Origin: CAYVFC01 sp964450715 | GTDB lineage: Bacteria > Myxococcota_A > Polyangia > Polyangiales > JAFGIB01 | Assembly: GCA_964450715.1 (NCBI GenBank) | Contig: CAYVFC010000041.1 | Span: 1 to 57,572, forward strand | DNA: 57,572 nt | Reading direction: 5' to 3' | In this document: positions 25,484 through 33,131 of the stretch, in pieces | Layout: each line of letters opens with the position of its first letter | Position numbering within the stretch: the first letter of the stretch is position 1 | Notes under the pieces: generated by a model | Told to the model about the DNA's origin: nothing | Seen by the model: the letters and a program-made list of their open reading frames with translations, nothing else | Databases searched by the model: none | Program-made: the position numbers and the translations under genes

Positions 25484-26203
25484 TCATCGAATCCGGTAGG
25501 GGACCTGCGGCCGGGGCTCGGCGCGGACGGCCTTCCGGCGCCGCTTGACCGGCTTCTCGCTGAACTTCTGGTCGAATACCCACAGAGTATCCCGGTCCTC
25601 GAGCCGGAAGCTCCTCTGCGGGCTCCGCGGCCGCAACCTGGGGTGCTCGGCGGTATCGAGCGCGACGGTGAGGCTCGAGCCGGGAGCGAGCTCTAGCAGC
25701 GCGTGCGCCGTGCCCTGCGGCCCGGTACGCGCCACCTCGCGCCCGTCGGCCATCACCGGCAGCCCGGCCCGGCCATCGGCCCGCACCACCAGCGCCGCCA
25801 GCCTGCGCGCGGGATGACATCGCCAGACGATCCGCGGACCAGCGGCCGGCTGGCTCTCGTCCAGTCGGTCGAAGCCGCGCAGCGTGACGCGGCGCTGCTG
25901 TCTGGACCCGCGAAAGTCCGACGGACAGGTCGCCGCCAGCCGGACCGTCTCGCCCTCGGTGCCCCGAATTCGGAGGCGGAGAAGTCCCGAACCGTCGGTC
26001 GACCCGGCCGGCTTGCCCTCGACCTCGACCGGCACTCCCTGCAGCGGCGCATCCGCATCCGTGAGGCAGAGCACGGTGACGGGGAACTCGCCGGGCTCGG
26101 AGCCGCCGCAACCGAGCTGAAAGAGTGTCAAGACAAGAACCGCCACCCAGCGCATCGACGTGCGGTGGGCCGTCGAGAGGCGCTCTATCTCGATCCGTCG
26201 CAT
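25484..26203 (-). CDS. Lipoprotein at the end of the Tad locus
   Basis: 239 aa from the ATG at 26203, which has GGAGGA four bases upstream. The signal peptide ends in FQLGC (lipid attachment at Cys32). The mature part begins with a beta-rich PEGA-like or carboxypeptidase-regulatory-like segment (VTVLCLTDADAPLQGVPVEV), then further beta strands and a basic tail (KPVKRRRKAVRAEPRP). The gene overlaps the preceding one by 19 bases and is the last of the Tad series, so it probably serves pilus assembly in the periplasm or outer membrane. No named family recognised. Confidence 0.65.
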   Translation of the reverse strand: MRRIEIERLSTAHRTSMRWVAVLVLTLFQLGCGGSEPGEFPVTVLCLTDADAPLQGVPVEVEGKPAGSTDGSGLLRLRIRGTEGETVRLAATCPSDFRGSRQQRRVTLRGFDRLDESQPAAGPRIVWRCHPARRLAALVVRADGRAGLPVMADGREVARTGPQGTAHALLELAPGSSLTVALDTAEHPRLRPRSPQRSFRLEDRDTLWVFDQKFSEKPVKRRRKAVRAEPRPQVPYRIR

Positions 26204-27036
26204 TGCTCCTCCATCGAGGCTGGATGCTGGCTGCAACGCTCGGCGATCCGCCTTCTGAGCAAGCGCGCGACCGTGCCGTAAACCGGCTGCCCCGGGTACC
26301 GGTCGGCCAGGGTCTCGTACGAGGCGAGCGCGTCGGCGTACCGACCCTGCAACAGGAGAGCGACCGCCGCCTTCTCTTCCCCGCCCGTTTCGCGCTCTTC
26401 GCCGCCGACGTCGCGGTCGTCGTCAGCCGGTTCGACCGGCGGTTCCTCGCCGGTCGGCTCCGCGCGCTTGCCGGTCGCCGGCGGTGTCTTCCCCTCCCCG
26501 GAAGTGGTTACAGAACCGCTTCCGTCGTCTTCCGAGCGGGGCGGCCCGGCCTGTGGGCGGGCTGGCCGCATCTGCGGCGTCTGTCCTCTCTCGCCTACCA
26601 GGATCCAGAAGAGGAAGCAGAGGGTCGCCAGGCTCAGGCCGAGCAGCACGACCGACGAGCGCAGGCGCGCCCGGGAGGTCGGCCGCCTCGCCGGACGTCT
26701 GGGCTCGATTGCGATCGGTTCCTCGACTACCTCGACTCGATCGAGGTCCCCGATCACCGTGGGCGGCAGCCCGGATGGCCCGGACGAAACCTGTCGCGCT
26801 TGCCGCACCTGCCGCGGCTTAGGCCTTTCCGTTTCCAGCAAGGCGGTCAGAGCGCCCGAGCGGTACAGGCGGGTGGCTTCCGGATCCTGTTCGCGGGCCG
26901 ATCCCTGCGGTCCGGTGCGCAGACGGTTCGGCTTCCCGCTCGGCAATGGCCTGCACAGGCGCGTCGCGTCGACAGGGTTACCACCCGCCCGCGCTGGCGA
27001 GAGCGCTCGCGTTTCGTCTCCATCACGACCGCGCAT
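26185..27036 (-). CDS. Single-pass membrane protein with C-terminal TPR-like part, Tad locus
   Basis: 283 aa from the ATG at 27036 (GGAG upstream; overlaps the CpaF stop by 14 bases). The N-terminal ~125 residues are basic and disordered. One membrane helix follows (VVLLGLSLATLCFLFWILVG, about 126-148), then an acidic linker, and a short TPR-like end (AVALLLQGRYADALASYETL). The linker just after the membrane helix (GQTPQMRPARP, then GPPRSEDDGS) is encoded by half of a palindromic repeat (26500-26585), read in frame. A role in Tad assembly is inferred from position. Confidence 0.65.
   Translation of the reverse strand: MRGRDGDETRALSPARAGGNPVDATRLCRPLPSGKPNRLRTGPQGSAREQDPEATRLYRSGALTALLETERPKPRQVRQARQVSSGPSGLPPTVIGDLDRVEVVEEPIAIEPRRPARRPTSRARLRSSVVLLGLSLATLCFLFWILVGERGQTPQMRPARPQAGPPRSEDDGSGSVTTSGEGKTPPATGKRAEPTGEEPPVEPADDDRDVGGEERETGGEEKAAVALLLQGRYADALASYETLADRYPGQPVYGTVARLLRRRIAERCSQHPASMEEQCDGSR
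26500..26585 (-). repeat. Palindromic repeat family, half copy E inside a coding region
   Basis: The minus strand reads ACGCCGCAGATGCGGCC, then GGGCCGCCCCGCTCGGAAGA and CGACGGAAGCGGTTCTG. It follows the right half of the copy at 35160-35320 (ACGCCGCAGATGGGGCC, CGCCCCGCCCGAAAGACGAC, GGGAGTATTTCTGCAA) with one ~17-base internal duplication. Its outer end is a hairpin, GGAAGTGGTT/AACCGCTTCC (26500-26509 with 26514-26523). The reading frame passes through it without a stop. Confidence 0.7.
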
Positions 27037-28150
27037 CGCCCTGCTCCGGTTCGGATACCTCCTGCAACCACGACGGCAGCTCTCGGCCCAGGCTCGCGGC
27101 CATCTTGCGGCAGGTGGGCACCGCACCGGTGGCGACCAGCTCGGGCACGGCGGCCTGCCCCGCGCTCACCTCCCCGTGGTCGCGCGAAAACAGGTCGCGG
27201 ATGCGGTAGCCGCTTTGCGGATCGCATCCCACCACCTCGCTCAGGTGGGTCACGCGGCGCGACCCGTCACGCAGCCGCGCGGTCTGCACGATGATGTCCA
27301 CAGCGGACGCGATCTGCATGCGCAACGCGAACAGCGGCAGCTGTACGTCGCTCATCAGCGCCATGGTCTCCAACCTGTTCAGCGTATCTGCCGGATAGGT
27401 CGCGTGAACGGTGGAGAGGCAGCCCCCGTGCCCCGAGGTCATGGCCTGCACCAGATCCAGCGCCTCGCCTCCCCGGATCTCGCCGATCACGATGCGATCG
27501 GGCCTCATCCGCAGACTGGCTCGGAACAGGTCCCGGATCGTCACCTGCCCTCGACCCCGCGCGTCGGCCGGACGGGCCTGCAGCTGCACCACGTGCTCGC
27601 GCTGCAGCTGCAGCTCGCGCGCATCCTCGATCACCACCACCCGGTCATCGGCCGGGATGAAGGACGACAGCGCGTTCAGCAGCGAGGTCTTGCCCGAACC
27701 GGTCCCGCCCGCAACCATGATATTCTGCTTGCAGTCGACCAGCAGGGCGAGAAGCTCGGCCGCCTGCTCGGTGAGCGAGCCCAGGCGCAGCAGCTTCTGC
27801 ACGGTGAGCGTCTCGCGGAAGAAGCGGCGGATAGCCACCAGCGGTCCCAGCGGCGCCGCCGGCGGCAGCACCGCCTCCACCCGCGAACCGTCCGGCAGCC
27901 GCGCCTCCAAAATGGGATGTTCCTCGTCCAGCGGCCGTCCCGCGTACTGCGCCAGATTTCTCAGCGCCGACAGCAGCGCCTGCTCGTCGGCGAATCTACG
28001 GTCGGTGCGAAAGAGCTTTCCGCCACGTTCCACGAAGACCTCGCCCGGCCCGTTGATCATCACCTCGCTCACCCTTGGATCCTCCAGCAGGGGAGCGACC
28101 GGAGCCAGAAAGCCCAGCAACGTCTGCTCGTATACCTCGTCCGGGATCAT
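27023..28150 (-). CDS. CpaF/TadA-type secretion ATPase without FHA domain
   Basis: 375 aa. Type II/IV secretion ATPase: Walker A is AGGTGSGKT (about residues 147-155), followed by VVVIEDARELQL (Asp box), RMRPDRIVIGEIRGGEALD (Walker B) and GHGGCLSTVHA (His box). The N-terminal ~110 residues are the usual CpaF N-terminal domain (PRVSEVMINGPGEVFVERGG). It would power pilin assembly or retraction at the inner membrane. It is the second CpaF in this locus and is more compact than the FHA-fused one. The start overlaps the lipoprotein stop (ATGA). Confidence 0.9.
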   Translation of the reverse strand: MIPDEVYEQTLLGFLAPVAPLLEDPRVSEVMINGPGEVFVERGGKLFRTDRRFADEQALLSALRNLAQYAGRPLDEEHPILEARLPDGSRVEAVLPPAAPLGPLVAIRRFFRETLTVQKLLRLGSLTEQAAELLALLVDCKQNIMVAGGTGSGKTSLLNALSSFIPADDRVVVIEDARELQLQREHVVQLQARPADARGRGQVTIRDLFRASLRMRPDRIVIGEIRGGEALDLVQAMTSGHGGCLSTVHATYPADTLNRLETMALMSDVQLPLFALRMQIASAVDIIVQTARLRDGSRRVTHLSEVVGCDPQSGYRIRDLFSRDHGEVSAGQAAVPELVATGAVPTCRKMAASLGRELPSWLQEVSEPEQGDARS

Positions 28151-28848
28151 CTGCCCTCTGCTCTCTCGTCGCTCCCGCGCGCTTCTCCGACGGCCTTTGC
28201 CTCAACCATCCCCGCCCCCACCTCTACCGGATGCGCCACCAGCCAGGCCGCGGCCTCGCTCGCGTGCTCTCCCCGCGGAGCGATGGCCAGGTAGGCCGCG
28301 AAGCTGCGACTGGCTGCGGGAAGATCGGCGTACCAATCCCTCAGCAGGATGGCCAGCAGGTAGTGCGCCGGCTCGAACGATTCCCGGTGGGCGATCACCC
28401 GTTGCAGCTGCTCGCGGGCGCGCCCGTGCTCTGCCATGGCCAGGTGAATGCAGGCGACCAGGTAGCGCAGCGACCAGTCGTCGGGGTGCCGCACCAGGCG
28501 GTTTTCGGCGTAGCCGAGCGCCGTCTTCAGGCGGGAGGAGGCCAGGCAGACGCGGAGCAGCAGCGGCAGCGTTTCTTCTTCTCGGTATCCGCGCTCCCAG
28601 ACCAGAGCCAGGTACTGCTCGGCCCGTACCAGCTGTCCGGCCCGGGCCAGAGCCGCGCCTTTCCGGAACAGGGCCTCGGCCGTCCCCTGCCTATCGATCC
28701 CGACGCGCGGAAGCGTCTCCCGCCCTTGCGGCGCAGCCGGCGCGCATCCGACCAGGAGTGAGGATATTACGAGTAACACCCGAATGAGATTTCTCCCTTC
28801 GGTCGAAATGACAAGGGGGAAGGGCGAAATGACAGGGGACGGCGTCAT
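28147..28848 (-). CDS. TPR lipoprotein (TadD-like), signal peptide partly repeat-derived
   Basis: 233 aa from the ATG at 28848, which overlaps the FHA-gene stop (ATGA) and follows a GGAGGGGAG purine run. The lipobox is SSLLVGC (Cys35). TPR helices fill the mature protein (AEALFRKGAALARAGQLVRA, EQYLALVWERGYREEETLPL, YAENRLVRHPDDW), as in the pilotin-like TadD of other Tad systems. Residues 3-21 (including PLVISTEGRNL) are translated from a dispersed repeat whose 27-base core also occurs at 5891-5917. The natural signal peptide may once have started further downstream. Confidence 0.75.
   Translation of the reverse strand: MTPSPVISPFPLVISTEGRNLIRVLLVISSLLVGCAPAAPQGRETLPRVGIDRQGTAEALFRKGAALARAGQLVRAEQYLALVWERGYREEETLPLLLRVCLASSRLKTALGYAENRLVRHPDDWSLRYLVACIHLAMAEHGRAREQLQRVIAHRESFEPAHYLLAILLRDWYADLPAASRSFAAYLAIAPRGEHASEAAAWLVAHPVEVGAGMVEAKAVGEARGSDERAEGR
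28786..28840. repeat. Dispersed repeat, second copy, inside lipoprotein signal region
   Basis: Positions 28786-28812 (GAGATTTCTCCCTTCGGTCG then AAATGAC) are identical to 5891-5917. A second, weaker GGGCGAAATGACAGGGGAC unit follows. On the minus strand it encodes VISTEGRNL in the signal peptide of the lipoprotein gene. Confidence 0.9.
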
Positions 28849-29684
28849 CTCCCCTCCCCCTTCTCCAGCTTCCGCTCCAGCTCGCCGAGCCAGGCCAGGT
28901 ACTCGCCCGGGCGTTGCCCGAGCAGCGCTTTGAGGGCGCGCACCTCTCGCAGGACCTCTTCCCGGTCTTTCTTCTGCAAGGCCAGGCGCAATCTCAGCAG
29001 GCTGCCGTCGTAATCCCGCTGCAGCCGCTCCTTCCAGGCCTCGAACCGCTTCTCGGCCCGAGCGGCTTCCCGCTTCTTCCCTCCGACGGCGTAGCATCGC
29101 GCCGCCTCCCGCAGCTGCCGCAGGGCCTGCATACCGTCGCCCGGCTCGAAGCGGAAGCGCTGCATCTTGGCCAGCGCCGCCGCTTCCGCCTCCCGGGCGC
29201 GGTACTCGGCGGCGGAGGGTCGCGTGCAGGCGATATCCTCCTGCCATAGCGCGGGCGGTTGCTGGCCAGCGGGCGAGAACACGGCTCCGTCGTCCCCGCC
29301 CGCGGGCAGAAAGGTAGCGCCGATGAAGAAGAAAGCGGCTGCCACCGGCAGGGCGGCGAGCGCCGCTCTCCTGCGGGCCTCGCCCTCGGCCGCCTTTTCC
29401 GGTTTGAAGCGAATACCCGCGACGAAGACCTCTTCCTCCCAGGGCACCAGACAGCTGGTCATCGACTGGCCGTGGAACAGCAGCGGGGTCGATCGGAGGT
29501 CGAGCAGCGAGAGCTGCAGGCCGTCCGCCTGCGGTCTCGCGGTCAGGTGCTCGGGCTGCAGGCGGCTGGCCTCGGGCAGGGCGATGTTGCAGGAGGGCGA
29601 GCGGCCGATGCAGAGGCGCGCTCCGGTCACCGGGTGTCTTCGCGACGCCCGGCCCGGCAGGGTTATCTCGATAAAAGCGTTCAT
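28845..29684 (-). CDS. FHA-domain membrane protein of the Tad locus
   Basis: 279 aa. Residues ~1-95 form an FHA fold: LCIGRSPSCNIALPEASRLQ carries the GRS phosphothreonine-contact motif, followed by LSLLDLRSTPLLFHG. The usual SxxH is replaced by a QPEH-like segment. A hydrophobic helix (ALPVAAAFFFIGATFLPAG) comes next, then a long helical, Arg/Glu-rich part (~150-279) likely to be coiled coil. FHA domains bind phosphothreonine, so it could read Ser/Thr kinase signals at the pilus machine. It lies one base after TadC and overlaps the lipoprotein start. Confidence 0.8.
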   Translation of the reverse strand: MNAFIEITLPGRASRRHPVTGARLCIGRSPSCNIALPEASRLQPEHLTARPQADGLQLSLLDLRSTPLLFHGQSMTSCLVPWEEEVFVAGIRFKPEKAAEGEARRRAALAALPVAAAFFFIGATFLPAGGDDGAVFSPAGQQPPALWQEDIACTRPSAAEYRAREAEAAALAKMQRFRFEPGDGMQALRQLREAARCYAVGGKKREAARAEKRFEAWKERLQRDYDGSLLRLRLALQKKDREEVLREVRALKALLGQRPGEYLAWLGELERKLEKGEGR

Positions 29685-29685
29685 A

Positions 29686-30579
29686 TCAAACTCCCATTCC
29701 GTTGACGATGAAGGGGCCCAGCAGCAGAAGCAGGATGCAGCAGAGCAGGAGAAAGAGCGGCACGACCATCAGCACGCCCGCCCGCGCCGCGGCTTCCTCC
29801 GCGGCCACGCTGCGCTGCGCACGCAACACCTGGGCCTGAATCTTCAGCACCTCGACCAGCGGGTTGCCCTTTTCCTCGGCCTGGGCCACGGCGCTGACGA
29901 AACCGCGCACCGCCTCGGTGGGCGCGCGCCGTTCGAAAGCGCGCAGGGCCTGTACCCGCGTATGCCCGACCTCGAGCTCCTGCAGGATGCGCCCGAGCTC
30001 GTCCGCGAGCGCGTCGTGCTCCCGGCCACCGTCTCCGGCGGCCAGGCGCAGGGCGGCCGGAAAATCGAGGCCGGCGCCCATGCAGAGCGCCACGATGTCG
30101 ATGGCGGCCGGCAGCCCGCGGTCGATCTGCCGGAACCGCTGCCGGATCTCGCCCTTGACCTGCATCCGGGGCAGCGCCGCGCCCAGCAGCGCCCCCACCA
30201 TGACCAGCAGCAGGCCGAGATCCAGCACCCGCGAGAAGAGCGCGCCGAACAGGGCGAAGAGAAGCGCCGAGAGTAGGCTCAGCGCGACCAGCTCGTCCGC
30301 GGTGATCCCGAGGTAGTGCCCGGATTGCACCAGCTGCCCGTCGATCCGTTCGCGGGTCTTGCCCAGCGGCAGCAAGGAGATCCAGCCGGCGACCGGCCGC
30401 ATGAGCGGCTCCAGCAGGCGGAAGGTTCCGCCCTTGCTCAGGGTGCGGCGCCGTTTCTCCCCCCGGTGTCCCAGCTGCGGCGCCGAGGGCAGCGGCGCGC
30501 GCGCTACCGCGTGCGCCCCGCAACCGACCGCGATCGCCACCAGGGCCAGGGTCAACAGCTCCATGTGTGTCGAGCTCAC
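29686..30579 (-). CDS. tadC: TadC inner-membrane platform protein
   Basis: 297 aa. The type II secretion F domain is visible (LPAAIDIVALCMGAGLDFPA, then GRILQELEVGHTRVQALRAF), with a membrane helix at the N-terminus, two in the middle (LSLLSALLFALFGALF and LGLLLVMVGALLGAALP) and one at the C-terminus (VVPLFLLLCCILLLLLGPFI). It pairs with TadB as the platform for the CpaF ATPase. The start is GTG at 30579, with AGGG six bases upstream; an ATG five codons later is an alternative. Confidence 0.9.
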   Translation of the reverse strand: MSSTHMELLTLALVAIAVGCGAHAVARAPLPSAPQLGHRGEKRRRTLSKGGTFRLLEPLMRPVAGWISLLPLGKTRERIDGQLVQSGHYLGITADELVALSLLSALLFALFGALFSRVLDLGLLLVMVGALLGAALPRMQVKGEIRQRFRQIDRGLPAAIDIVALCMGAGLDFPAALRLAAGDGGREHDALADELGRILQELEVGHTRVQALRAFERRAPTEAVRGFVSAVAQAEEKGNPLVEVLKIQAQVLRAQRSVAAEEAAARAGVLMVVPLFLLLCCILLLLLGPFIVNGMGV

Positions 30580-30588
30580 GGTTTTCCC

Positions 30589-31452
30589 TCAGATATCCAC
30601 GGCCATGATCTTGTGCGCGGCGCCGAGGGCGGCGAGCCAGAATAGCGCCGACCCGGCCACCAGCAGATGACCGGCAAAGGTCTCGGCCAGGGGCCGGAAA
30701 AAATTCGGATCCATGAGGTGCAGCACACCGAACAGGGCGAAGGGCACCGCGCCGATGACCATGGTCTGGATCCTGCCCTCGGCCGTCTTGGTACGAGCCA
30801 CCCCCTCCAGCCGGGCCAACTCGCGCAAGCTGGCCGCGGCGCTCTCCAGAATCGAGGGCAGATCGCCGCCGGTGCTTCGCCCCACCCGCATCACCAGCAG
30901 CGCTCCGGCCACCGAGCGGCTCCCGATCCGGTGCTCCATGTTCCCGAGCGCCTCGTCCAGCGGGGTGCCGAGCCGGAACTGTTTGAGCACCAGGTCGATC
31001 TCCTCGCCGAGAGGCGGGCGCACGTGCACGGCGCTGCTCGCGATCGCCTCGCCCAGCGAGGCGCTGGCCTTCAGAGCGTTGGCCAGCACCAGAAGCCAGC
31101 GGTCCAGCTGCTCCTCGATGCGGGCGATCCTCTTCTGGCGGCCGACGCTCATCCAGAAGCGAGGAAAGGCGAGCACCGGCGGCAGCAGCAGCAATGCCCA
31201 CCACCAGCCGGTGGCGCAGGCCAGCACCAGGCAGAGGCCGCTGGCCGCCGCCTGGGAGGACCAGACGGCCCGGGCGGACAGTTGCAGGTGGAGAAATCCC
31301 AGGTCCCCTCTAAGGGCGCTCTGGTATCTCCGCAGCCACTCCGGAAGCGCCCCGCCGGGCGCGAACACGCCGCAGGCGAGCGCCCCCCCGGCTCCCGCGC
31401 AGACCAGAACCATAGAGAGGTAGCCGAGCCAGACCGTGGATACTTCGCTCAA
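30589..31452 (-). CDS. tadB: TadB inner-membrane platform protein, TTG start
   Basis: 287 aa. Type II secretion F domain: ANALKASASLGEAIASSA, GTPLDEALGNMEHRIGSRSV and GRSTGGDLPSILESAAASLR, flanked by membrane helices (LSMVLVCAGAGGALACGVFA, WWWALLLLPPVLAF, VIGAVPFALFGVLHLM and LLVAGSALFWLAALG). The start is a TTG at 31452: AAGGAGA lies seven bases upstream and the TTG overlaps the stop of the FHA-CpaF gene (TTGA). The next ATG would remove half of the first membrane helix. Confidence 0.88.
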   Translation of the reverse strand: MSEVSTVWLGYLSMVLVCAGAGGALACGVFAPGGALPEWLRRYQSALRGDLGFLHLQLSARAVWSSQAAASGLCLVLACATGWWWALLLLPPVLAFPRFWMSVGRQKRIARIEEQLDRWLLVLANALKASASLGEAIASSAVHVRPPLGEEIDLVLKQFRLGTPLDEALGNMEHRIGSRSVAGALLVMRVGRSTGGDLPSILESAAASLRELARLEGVARTKTAEGRIQTMVIGAVPFALFGVLHLMDPNFFRPLAETFAGHLLVAGSALFWLAALGAAHKIMAVDI

Positions 31453-33128
31453 AGGTAGTCTCCTTTCTTCACCACCCCATGGGCGATGAACTCGTCGACA
31501 AACGACGGCAGGTAACCCGAGGCGCGAAACCCCCCTTCGATCTTTCCCCCGGCTCCGGTACCGGTCCGGTGAAAGTCGAAGATGTCCCGGAGCTCGATCT
31601 CGCCGGCGTCGTCTATCCCCGTCACCTCGGCGATGCGGGTGATGCGGCGGGAGCCGTCGGAGAAGCGCGATTGCTGCACCACCAGGTGGACGCTGGAAGC
31701 GATCTGCACCCGGATGGCCCGCACGGGCAGATCCAGCCCGGACATGAGGCAGAGTGTCTCCAGCCGGGCGGCTGCCTCGCGCGGGCTGTTGGCGTGGGTG
31801 GTGGTCATGGAGCCCTCGTGCCCGGTATTCATGGCCTGCAGCATGTCGATGGCCTCGCCGCCCCGGCACTCGCCCACCACGATGCGATCGGGGCGCATGC
31901 GCAGTGCGTTGCGGACCAGGTCGCGGATGCTGTACTCACCCTTGCCCTCCATGTTGGCGGGGCGCGACTCGAGCGAGACCACGTGCGGTTGCGCGAGCCT
32001 GAGCTCGGCCGCGTCCTCAATGGTCACGATCCGTTCCCGGCCGGGGATGGCCGCCGACAGCACGTTGAGCAGTGTGGTCTTGCCGCTGCCCGTGCCGCCG
32101 GAGATAACGACGTTCTTGCGCACCTGTACCGCCCGCTCGAGGAACAGGGCCATGCGCGAGCTGAGCGTCCCCAGCTTGACCAGATCGTGCATGGTCAACG
32201 GCTCGGCCCGGAACTTGCGGATGGTGACGCAGGCGCCCCTGACCGCCAGCGGGGGGATGACCGCGTTGACCCGCGAGCCGTCCTTGAGCCTGGCGTCCAC
32301 CAGCGGGGTGGACTCGTCCACGCGCCGGCCGAGCGGCGTGACGATGCGCTCCACGGCCGCGCGCACCGAATCGTCATCGGTAAAGCGGAGCCCGGTCTGC
32401 TCTATGCGGCCGCGGCGCTCGGCATAGATGGTGTACGGATCGACCACCATGATCTCGCTTACCTCGGGATCCTTCAGCAGCCCTTCCAGCGGTCCCAGCC
32501 CCAGCGCCTCGTCGCAGAGCTCCCCGATCAGCTCCTCGAGGGCGTCGCCCGCCGGAAGCTCGTCGCACAGGTCGGCGGCGATGCGCCGCAGCGCTGCCAG
32601 CACCTGCGGGCGCATCTCGCTCTGGCCCATGCGCTCCCGATCCAGGTTCGCGAGATCCATGTGCTCGAGCAGCAACCGGTGGATGAGCTTGCGCAGCGAG
32701 ACTGGCACCTCGCGCGCCGCAGTGCCGGCCGGCCGCTGCTCGCCCCCGGCCTTGCCGTCGTCCCCCTGGCGCTCCCGCGCTTGCCGCGACGGACGGCTGC
32801 TGCCGGGCTCGGCCTTCCCCCGCTCCGGCTCTTGCTCGCTGCTGACCTGCAACAGGTAGGGACCCACGCCCAGGCGGCAGCTGCAGGGAACGGTACAGCT
32901 GCCTTTCTTCAGCAAAGTTTCGTTCACCAGCGTGCCGTTGGCCGAGCAGTCGCTCACCCGCAGGCCGCCCGGGACCGACTGTAGCGAGAGGTGCCACCTG
33001 GAGACGCTGGGGGAGTCCAGCACCAGCTGGCACTGACCGTCCCGGCCGATCCAGATCGGTCCCTCGGCCCGGCTGCGCCGCGACTGGTTGCTTCCGTCCG
33101 GAAGCCGGATATCGAATCGGATCTCCAT
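31449..33128 (-). CDS. cpaF: CpaF/TadA secretion ATPase with N-terminal FHA domain
   Basis: 559 aa. Residues ~1-95 are a complete FHA domain (IWIGRDGQCQLVLDSPSVSR with SRWH, and CSANGTLVNE with the NG motif). A charged linker (~100-140) leads to the CpaF N-terminal domain and the ATPase: ISGGTGSGKTTLLNV (~340-352), IVTIEDAAELRL, RMRPDRIVVGECRGGEAIDM and GHEGSMTTTHANSP. It powers Tad pilin assembly; the FHA domain suggests docking to phosphothreonine proteins. The ATG at 33128 is preferred; a GTG at 33131 directly follows the CpaC stop. Confidence 0.92.
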   Translation of the reverse strand: MEIRFDIRLPDGSNQSRRSRAEGPIWIGRDGQCQLVLDSPSVSRWHLSLQSVPGGLRVSDCSANGTLVNETLLKKGSCTVPCSCRLGVGPYLLQVSSEQEPERGKAEPGSSRPSRQARERQGDDGKAGGEQRPAGTAAREVPVSLRKLIHRLLLEHMDLANLDRERMGQSEMRPQVLAALRRIAADLCDELPAGDALEELIGELCDEALGLGPLEGLLKDPEVSEIMVVDPYTIYAERRGRIEQTGLRFTDDDSVRAAVERIVTPLGRRVDESTPLVDARLKDGSRVNAVIPPLAVRGACVTIRKFRAEPLTMHDLVKLGTLSSRMALFLERAVQVRKNVVISGGTGSGKTTLLNVLSAAIPGRERIVTIEDAAELRLAQPHVVSLESRPANMEGKGEYSIRDLVRNALRMRPDRIVVGECRGGEAIDMLQAMNTGHEGSMTTTHANSPREAAARLETLCLMSGLDLPVRAIRVQIASSVHLVVQQSRFSDGSRRITRIAEVTGIDDAGEIELRDIFDFHRTGTGAGGKIEGGFRASGYLPSFVDEFIAHGVVKKGDYL

Positions 33129-33131
33129 CAC

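Noticed and set aside
29681..31204. 507-aa minus-strand open frame across tadB and tadC
   Set aside because: Arg/Gly/Pro-rich composition without domains; the other minus frame carries the TadB and TadC motifs.
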